A stretch of 64,000 nt of DNA from Hirsutella rhossiliensis (lineage: Eukaryota; Ascomycota; Sordariomycetes; Hypocreales; Ophiocordycipitaceae). A model generated the notes under the pieces. The model made no database searches. It was not told the origin of the DNA and saw only the letters and a list, made by a program, of their open reading frames with translations. Made by a program: the position numbers and the translations under genes. This document shows, in pieces, positions 48,301-59,547 of this stretch. The DNA lies in NCBI RefSeq assembly GCF_020360975.1, contig NW_025408667.1, forward strand, positions 5,766,001 to 5,830,000. Direction: 5' to 3'. Each line of letters starts with the position of its first letter. The first letter of the stretch is position 1.

Positions 48301-50951
48301 CACTTATAATCCGATTCTTTATAAGTAAGGTAAGTAAGCTTAATTAGTTCGACCTAGTATTCTTCGTCTTATTCTTCGACTTATATTAAAGCTACCGCGA
48401 GTTTTCCTTATAGATATTTAAGGAGGAGTAAACTACTCTTTATATTATTTTCGGCTACTTTTATAACTATTATCGTAGCTCTATAAGGTCTTATATTACT
48501 CTCTACTTTCTCTAGGGTCTAGAATTTAGTATTTTCTATACCTTAGGCTATATCTATATATCTTATACTAAGTCTCTTACCTAGTTAGGGAATAAAGTCG
48601 ATTAGGTAATTTAAAGGGATTAGGATTCTTTTATATATAATTTCTCTAATAATTTTATCCGTAAGTCTATTAAACTTCTTATCTAGATCTACTCTATATC
48701 TATAGTATATAGGGATAATCTTTAGGCTAGTTTTTACTATTCTTATTATCTCGATTTCCTCTATATCCTCTTTAACTCTTTATCTTTTCCCCTTATAGGC
48801 ATTAATCCCTATCGTAGTCGTATAGATTATCTAATTATATATATCGCTTTATTATATATTATCCGTAATTATAATAACTAATATCCTTCCTACTTCTTTT
48901 CTTATATCGCTTACTTCTAGATTCCTTAGCTTCTACTTATATAGGCTTTTATATCTCTAGAACTAGTCTAAGAAACTAGATTCTCTTTTACTAGTAGCCT
49001 AATTTAAGTAAGATAGTATAACTATAGCTTTAACCTATTTTATAAGTAGTAATATAAAGGAGTCTAGCTATGTATCTACCTAGTATACGATAAGCCTTTA
49101 AATATATATACCTATTTAAGAAAACTTATTAATAAGTACTAGGGGAATTACGCTTTTATTATCTTTTCTTCTAAGGTAAAGAGTCCCGTTTACTACTTTA
49201 TATATTATAAATCCGATCTCGTAGTCCTAAGAGTATACCTTATACTTATCGGGGTAGTATCCTTCTTTACCGTAATAGAAGTATCTCCTAGGCCGGTTAA
49301 AAGCATTAACCTAAAGCTATATATATTAATTAAATAGGTAGTAAAATCCGATAGTATTTACGCTACCTCCTCGTCTATAACTTAAAGAGTAGCCTCTACT
49401 ACTAATACGTCTCTATTCCTTATTAAGCTAGTTAAATATCTACTCTTACTAGTAAGTAAGGTTAATCTTTATATCTTTAAAGGCTTTTATTAAGTTTAAG
49501 ATCTCCTTTACGGGCTATTTAGGTTTCTTATTTATTTTCTTTAGCTCTTCGGGAAGTTTTTCTTTACCCTTATCGGATTTAGCTTCCTTTATTACTTCGT
49601 TAATTTCCCTAAAGAGCTAGTCTTTCTTTAGGTTCTTAAGCTTCTAATTATAGACTTTAGATACTATATCTTATCGCTTAACGTCCTAGCGAGGTACTAA
49701 ATAATTATTAATTATATAGATAAGGCTTTTATATAGGAGTTTTAAGATAACTTTAGATATCTTCCCGTTTCTCTCTATAACGTTAATAATAAGCTCCTTC
49801 GGTATTATACGGTAGATAAAGTATAACTAGACTATAGATTCTTCCTAGCCGTTAGGTTATACCTTACGCTATAAGTATAAGTAGAGACTAAGCTATTCCG
49901 TAACTGTAATAGTCTTAGCTTTTAGTATTATAATAGTCTAAGCGGTCGTTAGCAGTTTCTAGTTATTTAATATTATATATATAGTAGTATTAGAGGAGTC
50001 TCTTCTTTACTTCTTCCTAGGTAAGTCCGTCTATAAGAATTTTAATAATAAGGGCTTATATAAAGGAGATATAGACTTCGAGCTAGTCTATTTTATCCTT
50101 ATTATAGATATAGTTAATATATATCTCTTATTCGAACTTCTTAAGGAATTTAGTTACGTTTTTACTATTAAATTTTCCGATAGGTAGGAGTTATAGTTAG
50201 CGGAGTCTTCTTATAAGGTTATCTTAGCTTTTAGCGAGTATATCCCTAAGTTTATTAGTAATCTTATTAATATCTACCTTAATTTTCTTTATATCGCTAG
50301 TAGTAGGATTAGATAATCCTTCTTAACGGCTAGTGTTTTTAGATATAGTATGCCTATAGATTACGAGGTTACGAAATTTAGAGTTAGAGTTTTCGGAGTT
50401 AAGGATATCTTATTATAACTATCTTATTACTTACTTTCTTATTTATTGTGGAGGTAGACGTTCTCATAAGCTACATATAGAGGAGAGCTAAGGTTAAGGT
50501 TATTAAGGTATCCCTCGTTAGTACCTATATTAGTATTATTAGTACGTATATAAGTAAGAGGTCTCGGTAGGGTTCTAGAACGGTCTAGATTACGCTATCG
50601 TCGTTATTTATGTCTTTTAAAGTATTATATAAGGATTATAGTTTCTTAACCGAGTCGCTAGTATTAAGGGTTATAGGGCTAATAATAGGAGCTCGGGGTT
50701 TTTTAGTATTAGCTTATTGCTTTTCCTTTACTACTAGCGAAGGTATTATCTAATTATTTATTTCCCGGTAAGTCTATCTTATTAGGTCCCTAACTCTAGC
50801 TATTAAGGTAGTTACTACTTTAATTATTAAATCCCTAGATTTTATTTTTTCTAAATAGTACCGTCGTCCTCTAGGTATTCTCGGCTTCGTAAAGCTACTC
50901 GTCGCTATATAAATAGAACGGAATAACGAGTTTACGCCCTAGAGACTAGTT

Positions 50952-51333
50952 TTAATAGGGATAAGGGTATATACCTAAAGCACGCGTAGCACGTAATAAA
51001 GGATTAGTAGAGTAATTAACTACGCAATTATCTAATTACTTAGTCTATATATAGCTCTATAGGCTTTAGGTTATAAATACGAGTCTTAGAGATTTCTTTA
51101 CTCTATGCCTCTTCGTTTCTACTGGAGTCGCGTAACTAGCGGCATCTACTTTAAAGGGGAAAAATAAAAATTTAAATTAACTATAATTAAGGATAATGCT
51201 TAATTAGATAATCGAGGTCTTTATAACGCCTTTAAGTATACTTAGAAGAAAGTTAGAGGGGGGGGGGGGGGTGCTAGGGGTCTTATCCCTCTAACGGGCT
51301 AATGTCTATAGGGGTATAATCTTGCCCGTTAAA
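50952..51333 (-). repeat. 5' LTR of the 12.5-kb Gypsy
   Basis: Differs from the left copy by transitions and a longer poly-G tract near 51,258-51,271. Confidence 0.8.
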
Positions 51334-51338
51334 CTGCT

Positions 51339-54300
51339 TTATTTATAGTAGGAACACCGTTCCTTATAATAATAGAAAGGGCCTATATAATAAGACTTAT
51401 TATAAAGCTTCTATATAACCTTTAGAGGGAAGTCGTTAAGACCGCTTATTACCTATAGAACCGGACCCCTAGGGACCCTAAGGACCTTAGGGAACTAAAC
51501 TAAGGAATAGACTAGAAATCCCCCCTTAAGCTCTTTACGGAAAAGAGGGCCTCGCTAGCCTACCTTTATGCCTACGGCTATAAGGTATACGCTATAACTG
51601 CCGATGCGTAGCTAAAAAGGAAGAAGAAAAGAAAGCTTAATCTTAGAGCCTTTATTAGTTACCTCGTTAGTTATAATTCTATAAATATCTTCCGGATCTA
51701 GATTCCTCTTCTATAAAAGGTTATTTCGACTAGGGATATAATTTTCGACGAATCTAGCTTCTTTAATAAAAAGAGGGATTAATAGCCCCTCTTACTCTCT
51801 TAACGTTAGCTAATTTAAAGATTTAAATCCTCTCTTCCTAATAGTCTTAAGAAGAGGTCTTAGATAAGAAATAAAAGAAGAAACTAACGTCAAGTAGTTA
51901 AAGATAACGCTAACTTGAGAAGGCTACTAGATTAGATAATCTAGATAAAGAAGGAGACTATAGGAAAGCGGTAGAGCTAGAATACGCCTACCTCCCTACG
52001 CCTCCTCTTATAGAATAAGAAGAAGATCTAAAAGTAGCTTTTTCGGTTAGTCTTCCCGTCTCGACCCCTAAGGGGGTAGGAAAGGTACCTCTCTTAAAGG
52101 ATTACCCGGCTGCCTTTTATCCACTTCTGAAGCAAAGGAAGGTATAGGGCCCGATATAAAAGAAGACTAATTACTCCCTTATTTCGATCGTTTTTCCGAC
52201 TTCTATCTAACGCCTATAGAAGACGGTTCCTACGGAGCATTTATAGTAGGCCGGCTTTTTAAGCCTCTATTAGTAAGAAAGGTATATAAAAGAGACCTCC
52301 TAGACCTACTAGTAAACTAAAAGTAACTAGAAAAACACCCCTTTAAAGACTAGTTTTTCTAGGCCTAGAAAGACTACCTAGCCTTATACGAGGAGATAGG
52401 GTCTTTTAAAGAGGTCCTTAAGGAAAAAGCAAGAGGAAAATAGGTCCTTAGCTATAAGTAAGTCTTTATCTATAAGACTAATAAATACGGCTTCCTTTAA
52501 AAGTATAAAGCCCGGCTAGTTATCTATAGGAATTAATAGGAAAAGGGGGATCTACCTACTAAGGCAACCACCCTAGTAGGGATGTCTTTTCGGACCCTTA
52601 TAGCTATAGTAGCAGAATTCGACCTCGAGCTCGATTAGATAGATATAGTTAACGCCTTCGTTAACTGCCCTCTTAAGGAAGAAGAAGTTATCTATATACG
52701 ACTTCCTCTTAGTTTCTAATAACTAGGAAAGGTTCTATAGCTTAGGAAAGCTTTATACGGACTACGAAGATTACCCCTTCTTTAGTAATAGCATTTAATA
52801 GGTTCCCTCGAAGCCCTAGGCTTTACGAAAGTCCCTTAGGAACCGTATATAATATAGAAGGGTAAAATCACGGTCTTTTTCTATATCGACGATATTATCT
52901 AGGCCTACCTAAAAGAGGAAGAAGCTGCTGCTAGGGAGGCTATATAAGGCCTATAATAAAGGTATAAGATAACTAGGCTAGGAGAGCTAAAGTAGTTCCT
53001 AGGGATACGAATCCTTAGGAATAGGTCCTAACGGACTATCTAGCTTACCTAGGACGCCTATATCGATAAGGTCGCTTATAAATTCCTCCTTACTTCCCTC
53101 GATAAGAAGCTTCCTACTACGCCTATATTAAACGAAGAGCTTTTACTTAATCCGCCCTTTTAAGCTAGGGAGTAAGAGAAATACTAATATTAATAAAAGG
53201 TAGGCTCCTTACTTTTTTTAGCTATTTCTACTAGACCGGATATCTCTTTTACGGTCTCCTAGCTAGCTAGGTATAACTAGAATCCTAGCCCTAGCATTAA
53301 GTAGTAGATAGAGCTATCCTTTATCTCTATTTAACGAGATTATATAGTCTATGCTTAGGAGGGTAGGAAAGGAAGAAATTAGCTACCGAAATCTTCCTCT
53401 ATTCGAGCGATTCGTCCTTTAGATAATTCCTTAGATAGAAAGAGCTTATAGGGGTATATTATATCCCTTTTAAAGGAACTATTACTTAGAGAGCTTCGAA
53501 GTAAGCTACCGTTACGACTTCTAGTACGGAGGTAGAGCTACTAGCTCTTTTAGAAGCGTTAAAAGAAGCGATTTTCCTTAGCCGGCTACTAATATCGTTA
53601 CGACTATAAATTCCGACCCTATTAGCTATAGAATACGATAATACGTAGACTATACGAATTCTTACGGAAAATAGTAAGTTATCGACCTAGCTACGGTATA
53701 TCGATATCTACTAGCATTAGTTATACTAAGAGGTCTAAAGGGGACTTATTTCCGTCCGTTAGGTTCTAACGGTATTAATAAAAGCTAACGGTCTTACGAA
53801 GCCCCTACCGAAGTAGAAGCTAGCTATCTTTTTATAGTAAATTAGGCTAGAAGACGTTTAAGAGAAGCTATCCTTAGAAGCCCGCCTTAAGAGTCTATAA
53901 GAGGAGCTAATAGTACGTAGGAGGAAGGAGACGTCTATAGCTAAAGAGAGGAATTAGGACTTATCCTAAAGGAGGGCCCCTAGCTTAATTAGGACTTATT
54001 CTTCTTAAAGGCCCCCTTTTTAAGGACTTATCCTTAGAGAAGCCCCCATTTCTTATAGGACTTAATATCCTCCTTAAGGCCCCTATTCCTAAAGTAAGTC
54101 TAAAAGAGCCCGGGGCTAAAACCCGGATTTCTCGAGTAGGGGATAAGTATAGACTAAGACCTCCTCTATACGCTTACCGGCCTAGGTATTTAGCTTTACC
54201 CTTTCTATAAGGGCAGGCTATAGCTAAGGGGGTGTGTCGCGAAGCGTGGCTTAATTTCATAGTTCTTAGAGATATCTCTTAGCACGAGGGACCTAGGAAG

Positions 54301-54712
54301 CTAAAAAATAGGTTTTAAAGAAGGAGCTAAAAAGAAGTATAGAGAAGAGGGTAGGGGTATAAGGGGAAGTAGAAGTAGCGATAGCTTCCTATAAAGGTAG
54401 CAAGAGATAAGACGGATATACTAGCAACGGCTAGAAAGGAGGGGAAAAACCGGCAAAAAGCTTAGTAGTTAAAAGGATATTAGTAGCTTCTTTAAGTAAG
54501 ATCTTCTTTATTAATTAAGATACTAGACGGGTATAAAGAGGGGCGTTAGATAGAAGAAAGAAGGATAATTAAGGCAATATAATAATTACTCCCCTACTAT
54601 AATTGCTGCTCCCGTAAGAATTAAATATCTCTGCCCTACCTATCCGACCCCTTACTTCTACTTTCACCTTTATATATTTTATATATACTTTTTATATCTC
54701 TCTTCGCGAGAG
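51339..54712 (+). mobile_element. Ty1/Copia retrotransposon, plus strand, 5'-truncated
   Basis: Integrase C-terminal part (51,340-51,800), RT (about 52,140-53,030, active site YIDD at 52882-52893 intact) and RNase H (about 53,480-53,900), then a 3' LTR starting TGTCGCGAAG at 54,234 and ending near CTTCGCGAGA at about 54,712. The LTR termini form an inverted TCGCGAAG/CTTCGCGA pair. Its 5' part is missing or displaced beyond the 12.5-kb Gypsy that inserted next to 51,334. RIP is present but milder than in the Gypsy elements. Confidence 0.8.
54234..54712 (+). repeat. Copia 3' LTR
   Basis: About 479 bp with inverted 8-bp termini. An inverted fragment of the same LTR lies at 22013-22255. Confidence 0.75.
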
Positions 54713-55500
54713 TTATATACCTAGGAAGTTTACTAGCTATAATACTAAAGTTAGTTTAAATCTAGCTAAGGGTATAATTAGTTTTTAATTAAATTAATAA
54801 ACTATACTAACCTACTTATTAATTAGCTAATTAGCGCTTTTAAAAGCGCTTATAAATATACTAATAGTCTAGCCCCGCTATAAGTAAGCCGGCCTAGACC
54901 TCGCTTACCTAGACCTAATAACGAATTCGTTAGGACCTCCCCTTAACCCTAGTCTAGGCCCCCTAACTAGGAAAATAAAAACCTAAGGCTAATACTAGTA
55001 ACTTAATAAGTATAGCGTAAAGCTAGTACGATAACCTAACTACTAGCCTAGCTAAAGGCTAGTATTAATAAAAATAGCCCGCTAAGCCTTATAATAGAAA
55101 AATAAAGTAAAGCCTAGAAAGATATTATTATAAGATAAAGTTAAGGATAATTATATAATTAACTATTAACTAAAAAAAAAATGCTTATACTACCGATTAA
55201 CGCTATATACCCCGCGTATATAAAGGAGTTACTTTCTAAGGTTACTTTATAGCGGGGCTAACGCGATTCCGACTAACTAAAAACGATACCTACGATAGCC
55301 GGCGTAAGATTCCTACGTATTGCAACCGCGACCCGGTATAAGGGCGGACTAGCTACGAAAGAGGGGAGGGTTTTCCTCTAGGCACTCTAGTTTTTCCCTC
55401 CTATTTAACGCTAAAGTTCTAGATACCTCTAGATAGGTCACTAGTATAATCTCAATAACAATAATAATATAGATATATAAAAAACCCGACTTTTAGTAGG
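54713..55500. other. RIP-mutated spacer, no gene recognised
   Basis: CpA/TpG-poor until about 55,430, then CpA and TpG reappear and composition becomes normal by about 55,510. Contains a GCGCTTTTAAAAGCGC palindrome at about 54,835. No protein match. Confidence 0.5.
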
Positions 55501-55812
55501 AAAAGGGTGCTGGAACGGGGGTATGCTATAAGCTAGGTGGCTGACGTTATGGATCAGGCCCTTAGTTCCTCGCACATGGAGGGGCAGCACAGGGAGCTAG
55601 GCAGTTCTTGATAACAGCTCATGCAGGTGCAAGGTATCATGCGCCTGACAGATGCGCGGGCGGTACTTGAGCGCGCTTCTTTCTGTTACGATGGACTCTT
55701 GGCCCTCCAGCTGATGTTCGCCCCTCCATGCCAACTAAACCCCGTCATCACCACGAGCCTCATCCATCCATTCCGTCGCATCCTCCCGAAATCTCCCTCG
55801 CGCGCGCTCCTC

Positions 55813-56908
55813 ATGCCCCCCCAAGCTCCCCCCTACCACGCCGCGACCCGCCGTCGACAGCAACCACCACCACAACCACCACCACCTCCCCCGAATCATC
55901 ACCTACTACCAAACCCACCATGACCCTCACTCCGGCCAGCACATCTCCCTTCTCCCCCTCCTCACCCAGCCCGCCATCTCCCTGACGCACCTCATCCTGG
56001 CCGCCGTCCACATCAACGGCGACCCGCAGGCCCTCACCCTCAACGACCACCCCCCGGACCACCCGCGTTTCCAGACCCTCTGGGCCGAGCTGCGCCTCCT
56101 GCAGGCCGCCGGCATCAAGGTCCTCGCCATGCTCGGCGGCGCCGCCCGCGGGTCTTATGAGCGCCTCGACGTCTCCGCCGCTGCTCCCGACGACGATGCC
56201 CGCTTCGAGGCCTACTACGCCCCGCTGCGCGACCTCGTCCGCGAAAAGGGCCTCGACGGCCTCGACCTCGACGTCGAGGAAAACATGAGCTTGGCCGGCA
56301 TCATCCGCCTCATTGATCGCCTGCGCAGCGACTTTGGCCCAGACTTCATCATAACCCTCGCCCCCGTCGCCATGGCCCTCCTCGATGCCGAGAAGAACCT
56401 GAGCGGCTTCGACTACGAGGCCCTCGAGGTCCTGCGCGGCAACGACATCGCCTGGTACAACACCCAGTTCTACTGCGGCTGGGGCGACCTCTCCAGCACC
56501 TACATGTACGATCTCATGCTCCAAAAGGGCTGGCCCGCCCACAAGATTGTCGTCGGCCTCGTCACAAACCCCGCCAACGGCAAGGGCTTTGTCCCCTGGC
56601 ACATGCTGTCCGCCGTCCTCGCCGCCCTGAAGCGCCGTCAGCAGACCTTCGGCGGCGCCATGGGCTGGGAGTACTTCAACAGCCTGCCCGGCGACGCCCA
56701 GCGCCCGTGGGAGTGGGCCCAGCACATGTCATCTCTGCTGAGGAGCCATGCTCTTGCCGCGCCGCCACCTACTCAGCCTTCCGACCGTGCTGTCGCTGCT
56801 ACCCCTGCTGAAGGGCACGAAATTGATCCAGACGAGACCGGCGGTGATCCCCTGCATGTGCCGGCGCCATTCGAGTACTATTCTGACGGTGGACACAACG
56901 ACGACTGA
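55813..56908 (+). pseudogene. GH18 glycoside hydrolase (chitinase/ENGase-like), frame broken near the start
   Basis: A TIM-barrel glycoside hydrolase family 18 protein, predicted to cleave beta-1,4-linked GlcNAc. The frame ending at TGA 56906-56908 contains the catalytic signature DGLDLDVE (DxxDxDxE) at 56255-56278 and a WYNTQFY substrate-binding motif (about 56,453-56,473). Upstream it stays open through RIITYYQTHHDP (about 55,894) but has no in-frame ATG before 56129. ATG 55813-55815 is followed by seven C (55816-55822); with six C it would be in frame and give about 364 residues with an odd His-rich stretch. So either a 1-nt insertion or sequencing error breaks the gene, or there is an unseen intron. 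Starting at 56129 would lose the first barrel strands. No signal peptide is visible, suggesting an intracellular enzyme. The nearest gene to the RIP block. Confidence 0.75.
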
Positions 56909-57461
56909 ATGCGAGCTTGCGCCCACTGCCGCTGTTGCTCTTGTACTGCCTTGCCGTCCCCTGATGCTGGTTCATGATGGATCACGTCGGGAAGGCCATT
57001 TCCCTTGATCCGGTCCCCCAACGTCACCTGCGCAACGCGTTTCCCTCGTCGTGTCCAGCCCCAATTGTACATAAGCCCAGCAGAGTCATGCCGTGCAAAC
57101 GCCCAGCTAGGGGGTTCATTGCCTCCAATGAAACGTCCAAAGGTACATAAGACAAGCCATGGTCGAGTCTCACTCCTGGCTCGTGATGGCGCCGTGCTTG
57201 GGCGTCGGTACAGAGAGTCCGACGTCGACGCACAATAGAGGCCGCGTCACCGAGGTCGAAGCAGCCATGGCAAAGAGGGACACCTCGTGCGAGATCTATT
57301 CATGTAAAAACAGCAAACATGTCTAACATAAAGCCAGTCGAGTAAACATGGGTCAACTTCCTTCAATCATTTCCACCATTGCATTATCGGCTCAAACTCG
57401 GCCCCCATACAAATGCGTCGGCTGTAACACTACAAGTCCACCACAAGCGATCGCGAATCCA
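56909..57461. other. Convergent intergenic region
   Basis: 3' ends of the GH18 gene (plus) and the secreted-protein gene (minus) face each other. Short ORFs here have no support. Confidence 0.6.
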
Positions 57462-58646
57462 TCAGAAGCAGACCATCCAGGGGTCGCAACGGGCCTCAAC
57501 GGTGAAGTTGTAGTAGATGGGGTAGCTGCTCTGGACGGCAGCGATGATTGGGTTGAAGAAGAGGCTGTTGAACCGAGCGGTCTCGCACGTCGAGCAAGGG
57601 CCCGAGAGAAAGCCGTCATAGTGAGTCTTGTACGACAGATGGCCGACAACTTTGCCCGTGGCAGCATCAGTAGCATGCAGGGTGAAAACCTCAGGCATGA
57701 CGACCCAGCTCTGGCTCGCAGGGGTGGTACCGTTGTTGCTAGGGATGGTGGGGTTCTGGTTGAACCAGAGGCTGTTGAGGCCGACGTCGCGCAGCGCCTT
57801 GATCAAGAGCAGCGTCATGTGGGTGTCCTCGTCGACCTGGATTCCGGCACAGTCCACGGCGATGGTGAACCCAACGCCCTGAATGGGGCCTCCCACACAT
57901 TTGCCCGTGCTCTTGTCCCAAACAAAGTGGTTGATGAAGGCCTGCCAAGAATCGGGCCAGTTGATGAAGCGCGGGCTGACGGTGGCAGAGACAGAAAGGG
58001 TTCCGGCCTGGGGCGAGGCCGTCGGGGCAGGCTTGCCAGGGGACGTAAAGGGGATAGGGGTGGCAGGAATTTGGGAGAAGTAGGACGTGGTTGGAGCAGC
58101 GGATGCTGTGGTCAGAGACGACGTCTGCGAGCCCATGTCCTTGGGGCGAGGAGGGGGATGATTGTCGCGGTTGCAGACAAAAGCACTCCAGCAGACGGCG
58201 TCGTGGTTGACAGTCTTGTTGATGGCGGCACTAACAGGGCGACCGCGATAGGCCCAGCAGTTGAGCATCTGGCCGCCTTCCTTGGTGGTGACGGCACTTC
58301 CGGCCTTGAAGCCGTCCGGGGTGCCGTCCTCGATGTAGGCTGACCAGACATTGCCGTTGGGCATGGTGGCAGTGGCGCCCGTGGGGACCCAGGGATAGAT
58401 GCCATCCTTGAAGGGGACCTGGACGGCCATGTCTGGAGCCTCGGGGTACGAGTAGGCGATTGGAGGCCAAGAAATCTCCTGGTACCAGTTCATCTGGCGA
58501 GAGGTGGACCAGTCAGGATGCTCCTTGTTGTCGCCGATTCCGCAGTCGCAGAGGATGATGTTTTCCTTGGGGAACTTGAGGGCAGAAACAGTGGCGGCGA
58601 GGCCAGCCACGGCGACCATGATGGCCGTGCGCTTGAAGGCAGCCAT
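57462..58646 (-). CDS. Secreted Cys-containing protein, unknown function
   Basis: A single 394-codon exon, ATG at 58644-58646, stop TGA at 57462-57464. Residues 1-22 form a signal peptide (Lys-Arg, hydrophobic core, cleavage near VSA). The mature protein has 11 Cys (33, 35, 130, 152, 158, 250, 266, 351, 354, 387, 393), N-glycosylation sequons at N143, N305 and N380, and a Pro/Ser/Thr-rich linker (about 165-215) separating an N-terminal and a C-terminal domain. No transmembrane segment follows the signal. It looks like a secreted fungal protein, possibly cell-wall or effector-like, but I do not recognise the family. The opposite-strand ORF of similar length is a shadow. CT-rich sequence upstream on its own strand (about 58,680-58,860) is typical of fungal promoters and 5' UTRs. 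Confidence 0.82.
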   Translation of the reverse strand: MAAFKRTAIMVAVAGLAATVSALKFPKENIILCDCGIGDNKEHPDWSTSRQMNWYQEISWPPIAYSYPEAPDMAVQVPFKDGIYPWVPTGATATMPNGNVWSAYIEDGTPDGFKAGSAVTTKEGGQMLNCWAYRGRPVSAAINKTVNHDAVCWSAFVCNRDNHPPPRPKDMGSQTSSLTTASAAPTTSYFSQIPATPIPFTSPGKPAPTASPQAGTLSVSATVSPRFINWPDSWQAFINHFVWDKSTGKCVGGPIQGVGFTIAVDCAGIQVDEDTHMTLLLIKALRDVGLNSLWFNQNPTIPSNNGTTPASQSWVVMPEVFTLHATDAATGKVVGHLSYKTHYDGFLSGPCSTCETARFNSLFFNPIIAAVQSSYPIYYNFTVEARCDPWMVCF

Positions 58647-59547
58647 TCCGACGTCTTGATCGAGGCCTTGGCTTGCGGGATGCTTGTCGCTTGAAGTGGG
58701 AATGACTGAGTGGAGAGAAGAGAGAGGGAGGAGTGCAAAGAGAGCGGCTGGTTGCGGCAGGCAGCGGATGGAGGATGAGCTGCTGGAGCAGTAAATGGGA
58801 GAAAGGGGAGGAGAAGATGAGAGAGAAGAAAGTGAGGAAGAGAGGAGAGGAGGCGACTGTGGGCGATGGAGGACGAGCTGGGGCGCCTTCCAGCAAGCAG
58901 GCGAGGCAGTTACCTGACCGCAGGCCCGACCAGGTGACTTCCGATTGAGGAAGCTTGAGTCGACGCAGAGACAGCCCTCCTACCTTGCCCCCTTGGACAC
59001 ATCAGGCAAGATCCAAGGGGGGGAGACTCGACTCTGCCAGGTGCCAGAGAGTGGCCGCACCGGCGTCACTGACGACTCAACCCTTCCCCCCCTCCCCCAC
59101 GTCACGTCGCCGACACCCAAGGAACAGGCATCTCTGGCCATGTCTAGGAGCCCTGAACGACACCAGGGCTCTCTGATGCGGGCCTCAGAGAGTCATCGAC
59201 GTAAGGAAGTCGAACGGTATTGTCTGGCCTTTGTCCTTCCCTTCCCGCGTGCAGGAGCCTGCCGATGCCAGTGTCCCGTCCTGCACAGTAGATGTAAACA
59301 ATGCATTGGAAGGCTATGAGGCTCCCAGTGATGCGCCGCATTGAAAATCCCCAGGCGGTGAAGATTGAGGAGAATGGCTCCTCGCTCCCGGGTAGCCAAC
59401 TGTGTACCCAGGAGCTTAGCTAACCAAGGCTCACCACAATGGCAAGCTCATCTAATTATTTTGAGTCCATGACCGAGGCGCAACAGGACCACAAGTTCAC
59501 TACGAACCAGTACTCAATCCTCCTCTCTCATCATCACCGTCGACGCC
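58647..59547. promoter_or_regulatory. Divergent promoter region
   Basis: Between the minus-strand secreted-protein gene and the plus-strand FAM210-like gene. A purine-rich plus strand (about 58,797-58,860), i.e. pyrimidine-rich for the minus gene, fits a fungal core promoter or 5' UTR. No TATA box or factor site can be assigned with confidence. Confidence 0.5.

Larger units (their letters stand above)
38876..51333 (-). mobile_element. Large (12.5 kb) LTR element, Ty3/Gypsy pol on the minus strand
   Basis: Direct repeats of about 375 bp (38876-39247 and 50952-51333) bound it. The flanks CTACT (38871-38875) and CTGCT (51334-51338) are the same 5 bp if one G became A by RIP. On the minus strand, gag-like sequence lies about 48,300-50,900, protease near 48,000, RT about 46,150-46,650 (KEGHGPYRNPFFLVVKK, then FLDN at 46272-46283) and integrase about 44,150-45,200. 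About 4.3 kb between integrase and the 3' repeat is unexplained. The right repeat has a G run of 14 versus 5 in the left. Confidence 0.8.
1850..55500. other. RIP-mutated heterochromatin-like repeat block
   Basis: From about 1,850 to 55,500 the dinucleotides CpA and TpG are almost missing while TpA, CpT and ApG dominate. This holds even in GC-rich parts such as 13,350-14,250, where CpG is common, so the loss is context-specific rather than drift. Such a pattern is the signature of ascomycete RIP (C to T at CpA on either strand). Reading frames of known transposon proteins carry stops only where Gln or Trp is expected, and Tyr where Cys or His is expected. The right edge is sharp, within tens of bases near 55,500. 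The left edge is a gradient inside the GluRS pseudogene. Such blocks in fungi are often centromeric or subtelomeric; which applies here cannot be told. Confidence 0.93.

Noticed and set aside
1850..55500. Organellar DNA insertion as an explanation of the AT-rich block
   Set aside because: The AT richness is CpA/TpG-specific, CpG remains, and LTRs with target duplications and RT/integrase remnants fill the block.
55811..56725. 304-codon minus-strand ORF, Val/Gly/Glu-rich
   Set aside because: Antisense shadow of the GH18 gene; the plus strand carries the DxxDxDxE motif.
57348..58343. 331-codon plus-strand ORF
   Set aside because: It is the antisense shadow of the secreted-protein gene (57462-58646 minus), which has a signal peptide, sequons and consistent composition.
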